From the NCBI RefSeq assembly GCF_003014555.1, contig NZ_PYGE01000013.1:1-64000 (forward strand): a stretch of DNA of 64,000 nt. Direction: 5' to 3'. Below, one piece after another: positions 57,653-64,000 of the stretch (position 1 is the first letter of the stretch; each line of letters starts with the position of its first letter). A program made the position numbers and the translations under genes. The notes under the pieces were generated by a model. The model ran no database searches. It was not told where the DNA came from and was given only the letters and a program-made list of their open reading frames with translations. This DNA is from Haloactinopolyspora alba (lineage in GTDB: Bacteria > Actinomycetota > Actinomycetes > Jiangellales > Jiangellaceae).

Positions 57653-59299
57653 GTGACGACCGAGGAATCCACCGTGAGTTCGGCGACCGCCGCACCGAAA
57701 CCGTCCCCGTCATCGACCTCGACCACCGCCCACGATCAGTCCCGGCCCGCCCCACCTCCCAGCTGGCGGCACACCTTCGCCTCGCTGCGCGTACGCAACT
57801 ACCGCCTCTACGTCACGTCCCAGGTGCTCACCAACACCTGCGGCTGGATGCAGCGCATCGCCCAGGACTGGCTCATCCTCGGCCTCACCGGCAACGTCGC
57901 CCTGGTCGGCCTGACCGTGACGCTGCAGCTCGGCCCGATGTTGCTGTTCGGGCTGTGGGGCGGTGTCATCGCGGACCGGTTCGACAAGCGCCGGGTGCTG
58001 ATGATCACCCAGTCGCTGTTCGCCGTCTCCGCGCTGACACTCGGCACGCTAACGCTGGCCGGCGTGGTGCAGGCGTGGCACATCCTCGCCAGCGCCGCAT
58101 TCCTCGGGCTCGCCACGGTGGTGGACAACCCCGCGCGGCAGGCCTTCGTCCCCGAGGTCGCCGGGCACGAGCACCTGCGCAACGCGATCAGCCTCAACTC
58201 GACCGTCTTCCAGATGGGCGCGCTCGTCGGGCCGGCCCTCGCCGGCGCCGGCATCGCCCTCGTCGGCGAGGGATGGGCGTTCGTCGTGAACTCGATGGCG
58301 TGCACGGCCGCGGTTCTGCTGCTGGTCGCGATGCGTCCCGCCGAGCTGAACGCCGCGCCCGCGGTCCGGCGCGCCGGCGGCCAGCTGCGCGAAGGGCTGT
58401 CGTACGTGGCCGGCAAACCGGAAATCCTGTGGGCCGTGGTGCTGGTCGGGTTCGTCGCGATCACCGGCATCAACATGGCCACCGTGCTCGCGGCGTACGC
58501 CGACGACGTCTTCCACACCGACTCCGGCGGCTTCGGGCTGCTGAACTCCTGCCTGGCCGCCGGCGCGGTCACCGGAGCGCTGGCCAACACCCGGCGCCGC
58601 TCGCTGCGGTTGCGGTCGCTGGTGTACGGGGCCGTCGCCCTCGGCGTCCTGCAGCTGCTGGCCGCGTCGCTGCGTTCACAGGTTGCGTTCAGCGTGGTCC
58701 TGGTCGGTGTGGGCGCGGCGTCGCTGCTCTACCTCACCGGCGGGAACACGCTGGTGCAGTCCGCGGTCGCGACGACGATGCGCGGGCGGGTGATGGCGCT
58801 GTACATCCTGGTCTTCTTCGGAGCCCAGGCCGCGTCCGGATCGATCATCGGCTGGGTCGCGCACCACCACGGGGCGCAACTGGCCATGGTTGCCTGCGCG
58901 GCGGGACCGCTGACCGGAGCCGTGATCGTCGGGGCGATCCTGGCGCGGCGGGGCGGCCTGGTTCCGCGGATCATCCTGCGCGACCGGCCCGGCCGCGGCA
59001 TCGTCTACGTCGTTCCCCGCGGCACGGCACACCCGTCCACCGCGGCAAGCTCCGGCCAGCACGGCGGCCCGGCCGAGGCTGCGCACGGCCATGGCGACCA
59101 CGGAGACCGTCCCCCGCGGGTCGCGCCGGCCGGCGCGACCCGCGGCGGTCACCCGTCGAGAGTGACGACGACCTTGCCGCGGCCGTGGCCCTTCTCCACC
59201 TCGCGGTGCGCGTCGGCGATCCGCTCGAGCGGGAACGCCGCACGGACGGTCACCCGCAGGTCACCCGCCTCGTACAGCGCCACCAGGTCGCGCAGCTGA
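57653..59299 (+). CDS. MFS exporter with abnormal C-terminal extension
   Basis: An open frame of 548 residues. Residues ~40-445 form an EntS-like MFS exporter: SLRVRNYRLYVTSQVLTNTCGWMQRIAQDWLI, GGVIADRFDKRRVLM, and about 12 helices. From residue ~455 on the sequence turns into low-complexity H/G/S/R-rich text, crosses a 32-bp palindrome at 59114-59145 that should be a terminator, and continues antisense to a decayed oxidoreductase. The original stop was therefore probably lost. The start is GTG 57653; GTG 57674 is possible. Control by the divergent LysR is likely. Confidence 0.75.
   Translation: MTTEESTVSSATAAPKPSPSSTSTTAHDQSRPAPPPSWRHTFASLRVRNYRLYVTSQVLTNTCGWMQRIAQDWLILGLTGNVALVGLTVTLQLGPMLLFGLWGGVIADRFDKRRVLMITQSLFAVSALTLGTLTLAGVVQAWHILASAAFLGLATVVDNPARQAFVPEVAGHEHLRNAISLNSTVFQMGALVGPALAGAGIALVGEGWAFVVNSMACTAAVLLLVAMRPAELNAAPAVRRAGGQLREGLSYVAGKPEILWAVVLVGFVAITGINMATVLAAYADDVFHTDSGGFGLLNSCLAAGAVTGALANTRRRSLRLRSLVYGAVALGVLQLLAASLRSQVAFSVVLVGVGAASLLYLTGGNTLVQSAVATTMRGRVMALYILVFFGAQAASGSIIGWVAHHHGAQLAMVACAAGPLTGAVIVGAILARRGGLVPRIILRDRPGRGIVYVVPRGTAHPSTAASSGQHGGPAEAAHGHGDHGDRPPRVAPAGATRGGHPSRVTTTLPRPWPFSTSRCASAIRSSGNAARTVTRRSPASYSATRSRS
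59114..59145. terminator. 32-bp perfect palindrome
   Basis: CCGCGGGTCGCGCCGG is followed at once by its exact reverse complement. It lies inside the extended tail of the MFS frame and 4 bases beyond the oxidoreductase remnant stop, so it was probably the shared terminator of two convergent genes. Confidence 0.8.
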
Positions 59300-59400
59300 G
59301 CGGCGCTGAGACTCGCCCGGATGCCGCGCACCCCGAGGTCGGCGGCAGCACGTCGACGATCTCGAGCACGCCGGCCGTGACGTGCACGGCCATCCGCACG
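59149..59400 (-). pseudogene. 3' remnant of a quinone oxidoreductase-like (MDR) gene
   Basis: The frame ending at 59149 encodes a typical medium-chain dehydrogenase/quinone oxidoreductase C-terminus (VTVRAAFPLERIADAHREVE, then GRGKVVVTLDG). Slightly upstream, another frame encodes AVHVTAGVLEIVDVLPP, so a frameshift separates them. The NADPH-binding core and N-terminus are missing; the FMN reductase gene begins a few bases away. It is a truncated and frameshifted relic. Confidence 0.65.
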
Positions 59401-59404
59401 ACCC

Positions 59405-59992
59405 TCAGGCGACGGCATCCGACGTGGGCACGTCCGGGGTGCGCAGCGTGCTCAGCGCCGCGGAGAGCCTGCCGAGCTCGTCGAGCATGCCCGTCGCCGC
59501 GTCGTCCATGCCCGGGTCCGCGCGGAGCCGGCCCTCGTCGATGTTCTCGATCAGCGGCACCGCGACCGCCTTCGTCGTCGGCATCATCCGCAGCGACGTG
59601 ACGATCTGCTTCGTCATCTGCACCGCGTTCCTGCCCGCCGCCGAGAGCCCGTAGCTGACGAAGCCGACCGGCTTGTAGGCCCACTCCTCGTACAGGTAAT
59701 CGAGGGCGTTCTTCAGCGGTGCCGTGATGCCGAAGTTGTACTCCGGCATCACGAACACGAACGCGTCGGCGGCGTCGACGCGGGCACTCCATGCCTCGGT
59801 GTGCGGCTTGGTGTACCGCCGGAACGACGGGTGCTCGGGCTCGTCCAGGAACGGCAGGTCGATTTCGGCAAGATCGACGGCGACGACGTCGAATCCGGCG
59901 TGCCGCTCGGCTCGATCGACGAACCATTCGGTGATCGTCGGACCGACGCGGCCGGGCCTGGTACTGGCGGTGATCACGTTCAGCGTTGGCAT
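59405..59992 (-). CDS. NADPH-dependent FMN reductase-like protein
   Basis: A 195-residue flavodoxin-fold protein: phosphate loop VITASTRPGRVGPTI, VFVMPEYNFGITAPLKNALDYL (the PEYN-G motif) and GFVSYGLSAAGRNA. It reduces flavin or quinones with NAD(P)H and often counters quinone stress. ATG 59992 has GAGGAG 6 bases before it. It is divergent from a MarR gene, with two matching operators in the 85-base gap, so it is the likely target of that repressor. Confidence 0.85.
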   Translation of the reverse strand: MPTLNVITASTRPGRVGPTITEWFVDRAERHAGFDVVAVDLAEIDLPFLDEPEHPSFRRYTKPHTEAWSARVDAADAFVFVMPEYNFGITAPLKNALDYLYEEWAYKPVGFVSYGLSAAGRNAVQMTKQIVTSLRMMPTTKAVAVPLIENIDEGRLRADPGMDDAATGMLDELGRLSAALSTLRTPDVPTSDAVA

Positions 59993-60006
59993 GACCCACT
60001 CCTCGT

Positions 60007-60054
60007 GTTGATGCGTCAACTCGAACGCTAGACCGGGCGAGTTGATGTGTCAAC
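60007..60054. promoter_or_regulatory. Two MarR operators
   Basis: GTTGATGCGTCAAC (60007-60020) and GTTGATGTGTCAAC (60041-60054) are near-identical palindromes with GTTGA/TCAAC arms. Their centres are 34 bases apart, about three helical turns. Both lie between the FMN reductase and MarR start codons. Strong candidate sites for the MarR protein. Confidence 0.75.
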
Positions 60055-60077
60055 CGCGAGTGCCGTAGCATGGCCCC

Positions 60078-60557
60078 ATGCCCGAACCGGGATGGCTGAC
60101 CGAGCGGGAAGAACGCACGTGGCGTGGATATCGCCGGATGAACGACTTGCTGGCCGCCCAGGTCATCCGTGAGTTGGCACGCGACAGCGGGCTGTCCGAT
60201 GCCGACTACACGGTGCTCGTCGTCCTGTCCGAGGCTCCCGGCCACCGGATGCGCTCGATCGAGTTGACCCGGCGGACAATGTGGTCCAAGAGCCGCCTCT
60301 CCCACCAACTCACCCGGATGGAGGGGCGCGGGCTCGTCCGGCGCGAGGAACCGGCCGACAACGCGCGCGCCTGCGACGCCGTCCTGACCGAGGATGGGCT
60401 GCGGCGCATCGAGACGGCCGCCCCCGCCCACGTGGAGTCGGTACGCCGGCACTTCATCGACCTGTTGACCGATGACGAACTGGACATGCTCGGCGCCGTG
60501 ACCGAGCGCGTCGTCGCACACCTGACGGAGACCGGCGAGCACGCGGCCGAGCCCTAA
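60078..60557 (+). CDS. MarR-family repressor
   Basis: A 159-residue winged-helix protein: ADYTVLVVLSEAPGHRMRSIELTRRTMWSKSRLSHQLTRMEGRGLVRREEPADNARACDAVLTEDG, with the recognition helix and wing in the right places. ATG 60078 gives MPEPGWLTEREERTWRGYRR. It is divergent from the FMN reductase gene, and the two palindromes between them suggest it represses both, with release by an oxidant or aromatic ligand. Confidence 0.85.
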   Translation: MPEPGWLTEREERTWRGYRRMNDLLAAQVIRELARDSGLSDADYTVLVVLSEAPGHRMRSIELTRRTMWSKSRLSHQLTRMEGRGLVRREEPADNARACDAVLTEDGLRRIETAAPAHVESVRRHFIDLLTDDELDMLGAVTERVVAHLTETGEHAAEP

Positions 60558-60694
60558 CGCGCCCCGGGCTGCGCACCCGCGTCCTCCCCGGCACGATCGC
60601 CGCCGAGGGCGGACCGGTAACCTGCTGCCCGGACGCGCGCCGCTCACCGCCCGCCGAAGACGCACGTCCGTACCGTCATCGAAAGGGGCATGCT

Positions 60695-61791
60695 GTGGGC
60701 GAGCCGCTGACCGTTGGCATCATCGGCGCGGGCGCCATCTCCGCGCAGTACCTCGACACCTTCGACACACTGCCGTCCCTGCGGCTGGCCGCGGTCGCCG
60801 ATCTCGATCCGGACCGGGCGGGCGCCGTCGCCGCCGAACGCCCGGGCACCCGTGCCGTGACGCCGGACGAACTCGTCGTCGCGCCCGACATCGACCTCGT
60901 CCTGAACCTGACCGTGCCGGCAGCGCACGCCGACGTCGCCGGCAAGGCCGTCGCCGCGGGCAAGCACGTCTACGGCGAGAAACCGCTGGCCACCACGGTC
61001 GCGCAGGCCACGGAGGTGCTGGCCGCCGCCGACCAGGCCGGGGTGCGCGTCGGCTGTGCCCCCGACACCGTGCTCGGCACCGGAATCCAGACGGCGCGCC
61101 GGGCCATCGACGACGGATCCATCGGAGTGCCGGTCGCCGCCAGCGCCGTCATGGCGAACTCCGGACCCGAGAGCTGGCACCCCAGCCCGGACTTCTACTA
61201 CCTGCCCGGCGGCGGCCCGCTGTTCGACATGGGCCCCTACTACGTCACCGCCCCGGTCACGCTGCTCGGGCCCGTCACCAGGGTGACCGGCACCGCGGGA
61301 CGCCCGCGCCCGGAACGGACCATCGGCTCCGGCGCACGCGCCGGGGTGTCCGTCCCGGTCGAGGTGGACACCCATGTCAGTGGCGCTCTGGTGCATGCCT
61401 CCGGCGCCATCTCGACGATCATCATGAGCTTCGACACCGTCGCCACCCGCGCCTCCAACCTCGAGGTCCACGGTGAACACGGCTCGCTCATCGTGCCCGA
61501 CCCGACACCTTCGCCGGAGACACGTCACTGCGCCGCCCGGGCGACGACGACTGGCAGGTGCTACCGGTGAGCGCCGGTTACCTGGACGGCTCCCGCGGCT
61601 GCGGTATCGCCGACCTGGCCGGCACGCCCTCCGGCGCCACGCCGCGCACGGACGGTGCCGTCGCGTTGCACGTCCTGGACGTGATGGAGTCCCTGCTTCG
61701 GTCCGCGGCCGACGGCGTCGCGGTCGACGTCGCCAGCACCTGCGAGCGGCCGTCGGCCGTTCCGCTGGGTCGCGCCGCCGACCTGCCCTGA
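60695..61791 (+). pseudogene. Gfo/Idh/MocA oxidoreductase broken by a frameshift
   Basis: From 60695 the frame encodes a normal NAD-binding half (VGIIGAGAISAQYLDTF, YGEKPLATTVAQATEVL, GCAPDTVLGTGIQTARRAIDDG) up to SLIVPDP near 61504, then runs into nonsense and stops at 61570. The +1 shifted frame from there continues the family sequence (TFAGDTSLRRPGDDDWQVLP, then SAGYLDGSRGCGIADLAGTP) to TGA 61791. One missing base near 61502-61510 would restore a ~365-residue enzyme. Mutation or assembly error cannot be distinguished here. Confidence 0.75.
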
Positions 61792-61938
61792 GCCCTCCGC
61801 CCACCGTGGCGAACGCGAGGGCACGCGGAGCACCGCACGTAGTTGCCGTCGTCCGACGAACGGCGCGAGGTAGCCCCAGCTGGTGAGGGGCGGCGAAGTC
61901 GGCCGACCACCGCGACAGCGCCAGGCTCGGTGCGGGAC

Positions 61939-61959
61939 CATGGTGGTGACACCACCATG
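61939..61959. promoter_or_regulatory. 21-base perfect palindrome upstream of the aldo/keto reductase
   Basis: CATGGTGGTG-A-CACCACCATG lies 145 bases before the aldo/keto reductase start. Its length and symmetry suggest an operator for a dimeric regulator. The rest of the 312-base gap (61792-62103) holds no gene I can support. Confidence 0.55.
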
Positions 61960-62103
61960 CCGGGCGCACAGCCGCAGCCGGGTATGCCCTTTCGCGACGC
62001 GGGTACGCATCACCGCACCGAGGCGTTCCCGCCGACACGACGTACCGGCACCGGTGTCACCCGCGTGCGACCGACGACGAACAAGGAAGGACCACGTCCC
62101 CGC

Positions 62104-62937
62104 ATGATCGCGATTCCCGACGTCACCCTGAACAACGGCATCACCATCCCGCAGCTTGGCTTCGGGACGTTCCAGATCGAGCCCGAGGACACCAAGGACG
62201 CCACGTTGACCGCGCTCGACGTGGGCTACCGCCACATCGACACCGCGCAGATGTACGGCAACGAGAAGGAGGTCGGCGAGGCCGTCCGGCAGTCCGGCCT
62301 CGACCGCTCCGAGGTCTTCGTGACCAGCAAGCTGAACAACAGCTTCCACGCCTACGACGATGCGCTGAGCGCCTTCGACCGGACCGTCCAGGAGCTGGAC
62401 ATCGACTACGTCGACCTGTTCCTGATCCACTGGCCGCTGCCGGAGGTCGGCGACTACGTCGAGACGTGGCGCGCCATGGAGGAGATCTCCCGCTCCGGCC
62501 GATGCCGCGCCGTCGGCGTGTCGAACTTCCAGCCGCACCACCTGCAGCGTCTGCTGGACGAGACCGAGATCGTCCCTGCGGTCAACCAGATCGAGGTCCA
62601 CCCGTATCTCGTCCAGGACGACGTGCGCGCCTTCGGCACCGAGCACGGAATCGCCACCGAGGCGTGGGCGCCGATCGCCAAGGGCAAGGTCCTCGACGAC
62701 CCCGTCATCGGGAAGATCGCCGAGCGGCACGGCAAGACCGCGGCGCAGGTGACGCTGCGGTGGCACCTGCAGCGCGGCGACATCGTCTTCCCCAAGTCGG
62801 TGACCCGCAGCCGCGTCGAGCAGAACGCGGCCGTGTTCGACTTCGAGCTCAGCGACGACGAGATCACGACGATCGCCGGCCTCGACCGCGACGAGCGGAC
62901 CGGCCCGCACCCCGACTACTTCAACTACGTCCCCTGA
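62104..62937 (+). CDS. Aldo/keto reductase
   Basis: A 277-residue NADPH-dependent reductase of the AKR5/2,5-diketo-gluconate-reductase type: GYRHIDTAQMYGNE (catalytic Asp and Tyr), VTSKLNN (Lys), LIHWPLP (His), and the NADPH segment FPKSVTRSRVEQN. Length is full for the family. ATG 62104 begins MIAIPDVTLNNGI; an AAGGAAGGA site lies 10 bases upstream. It acts on sugar or aliphatic aldehydes and ketones; the natural substrate is unknown. A near-perfect palindrome ends the gene. Confidence 0.9.
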   Translation: MIAIPDVTLNNGITIPQLGFGTFQIEPEDTKDATLTALDVGYRHIDTAQMYGNEKEVGEAVRQSGLDRSEVFVTSKLNNSFHAYDDALSAFDRTVQELDIDYVDLFLIHWPLPEVGDYVETWRAMEEISRSGRCRAVGVSNFQPHHLQRLLDETEIVPAVNQIEVHPYLVQDDVRAFGTEHGIATEAWAPIAKGKVLDDPVIGKIAERHGKTAAQVTLRWHLQRGDIVFPKSVTRSRVEQNAAVFDFELSDDEITTIAGLDRDERTGPHPDYFNYVP

Positions 62938-62951
62938 CGCCTCGCCTCCCG

Positions 62952-63002
62952 ATGATCATCGGCAGTTTCCGGGCCATATGGCCGGTAACTGCCGATGATC
63001 AT
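62952..63002. terminator. 51-base near-perfect palindrome, bidirectional terminator
   Basis: ATGATCATCGGCAGTT (62952-62967) pairs perfectly with AACTGCCGATGATCAT (62987-63002), and the 19 bases between contain a further palindrome around GGCCATATGGCC. It sits between two convergent genes. Its GATCATC arm resembles that of the hairpin split by the integrated element. Confidence 0.85.
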
Positions 63003-63019
63003 GGGAGTGGCGCTGACCG

Positions 63020-63808
63020 CTAGGCGGTGATCATGCCGCTGGTGGCGTTGACGAACGTCCCGGTGATGGCGCCGGCCCGGTCCGAAGCCAGGAACGCCGC
63101 CGTCGCGGCGACCTCCGCGACGGTGGGTGAGCGCTTGGTCATCCGCATCGAGTCGAGGTTCTGCACGAGCCCGCGGAACGCGTCGTCGTCCATCTGCTGA
63201 CCACCCATGAACGGCGCGAGTTTCTCCGGCGACATCGTCTCGGGCAGCCCCGCCGTCCAGATACCCACCGCGCGCACGCCGGCGGGCCCGAGCTCCGCGG
63301 CCAGGTTGCGCACCAGCGTGTCGGTGGCTCCGTCGGCCAGGCCGGTGCCACCCATCATCGGGCTGCCGTTCGCCGACCCGCTGTTGAGCGCGAGAATGAC
63401 ACCCGAACCCCGCTCGGTCATGTGCCGGGCAGCCGCTCGAGCGGTGAGGAAGTTCGCCGTCACGCCGTTGACGACCGGGCGGAGCACGTCCTCGGGCGTC
63501 ATCTCGGCCAGCGGCATCCCCTGGACGTCGCCGCGGGTGACCAGGTTGAACGAGACGTCGATGCCGCCCGCGTCGGCCGCCACCGCGGCAGCGTGCCGGT
63601 CGACGGCCTCCTCGTCGAGCGCGTCGACCGTCTCCACGTGCGCGGCGCCGCCGGCGGCTTCGATGCGCGTGCGCACCGTCTCCAGCGGCTCCCGTGTCCT
63701 GCCCGCGAGGTGGACGGTCGCGCCCTCGGCGGCGAACGCCTCGGCCACGCCCGCGCCGATCGACCCGCCGGCGCCGTAGATGATCGCGTTCTTGTTCTGC
63801 AGCAACAT
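63020..63808 (-). CDS. Short-chain dehydrogenase-like protein lacking YxxxK
   Basis: A 262-residue SDR fold: IYGAGGSIGAGVAEAFA (cofactor loop), VHLAGRTREPLETV, and a C-terminal GTFVNATSGMI. After the Ser segment (LALNSGSANG) the region that should hold Tyr-x-x-x-Lys reads GGTGLADGATDTLVRNLA, with neither residue. It may be inactive as a dehydrogenase or use other residues. CGGAGGCG precedes ATG 63808. It is convergent with the aldo/keto reductase. Confidence 0.8.
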   Translation of the reverse strand: MLLQNKNAIIYGAGGSIGAGVAEAFAAEGATVHLAGRTREPLETVRTRIEAAGGAAHVETVDALDEEAVDRHAAAVAADAGGIDVSFNLVTRGDVQGMPLAEMTPEDVLRPVVNGVTANFLTARAAARHMTERGSGVILALNSGSANGSPMMGGTGLADGATDTLVRNLAAELGPAGVRAVGIWTAGLPETMSPEKLAPFMGGQQMDDDAFRGLVQNLDSMRMTKRSPTVAEVAATAAFLASDRAGAITGTFVNATSGMITA

Positions 63809-64000
63809 GGTCGCCTCCGTGAAGTCTCGGTTGGTGTCACACGCCCGGTGCGCGTGACGGTCGACCATTGAGACGCACGGGACGCCGCCGACTCATCGCT
63901 CCCGCCTGTGTTGATCGTGCAGTTCTTCGGCCGAGGATCGGACATTTCACCCGCTGGAGCCGAACTTCTCCGCGCTCAACGCGAGGAGGGCGGGTCGCTG

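Overview
The window is high-GC (roughly 70% by eye) bacterial chromosome with actinomycete hallmarks: WhiB, GAF-ANTAR, SigB/F-type, SigA-like and ECF sigma factors, DUF1876, many GTG starts, and ATGA/GTGA/TGATG gene overlaps. A Jiangella-like actinomycete would fit the GATCATC-armed intergenic palindromes, but the genus cannot be fixed from this sequence alone. No rRNA, tRNA, CRISPR array or intact insertion sequence was seen.

Region 1 (1-40.3 kb) is ordinary host chromosome: small regulators, enzymes and stress genes. It holds an ArsR regulator with a divergent Tat-type metallo-hydrolase; an MFS transporter with prfC; a short G6PD paralogue; ung; a cold-shock gene; a SigB/F sigma factor overlapping tail-to-tail with an anti-anti-sigma gene; cutA; an ECF sigma factor with a proline-repeat membrane partner; a transketolase coupled to a phosphoribosyltransferase-hydrolase fusion; a SigA-like factor; a LigD-type ligase; whiB; and a divergent phosphate-scavenging pair (glycerophosphodiesterase and PhoD). 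Two spots stand out. At 31.3-33.5 kb a nicotianamine synthase-like gene is translationally coupled to an ATP-grasp ligase, a possible metallophore pathway. At 35.6-37.3 kb two unrecognised genes overlap in the style of a toxin and its immunity protein.

Region 2 (40,376-47,568) is a compact integrated element of about 7.2 kb with visibly lower GC. Next to its right end it carries a serine integrase. It also has an initiator-like gene with internal iterons, several zinc-ribbon mini-proteins, an HK97-type prohead protease without a capsid gene, a ribbon-helix-helix-like regulator, and a run of overlapping tiny genes, the last interrupted by an in-frame amber codon. Both junctions share ATGGTGTGG. 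Joining the flanks rebuilds a host hairpin with perfect 16-bp arms, so the element appears to have entered the loop of a transcription terminator at the 3' end of a secreted peptidase gene and rewritten that protein's last residues. It looks like a phage satellite or remnant.

Region 3 (47.6-64 kb) is host chromosome again: two tandem lipoprotein paralogues, a large ESX-substrate-like protein with a small helical partner, a choline-to-glycine-betaine operon (BCCT transporter, betaine aldehyde dehydrogenase, choline dehydrogenase) with a LysR gene upstream, MFS and oxidoreductase genes, a MarR/FMN-reductase divergon with two matching operators, and a frameshifted Gfo/Idh/MocA gene. A 76-bp repeat occurs at 2,390 and 51,219, each time just after a gene. 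The last 190 bases of the window (63,809-64,000) hold no gene I can support.
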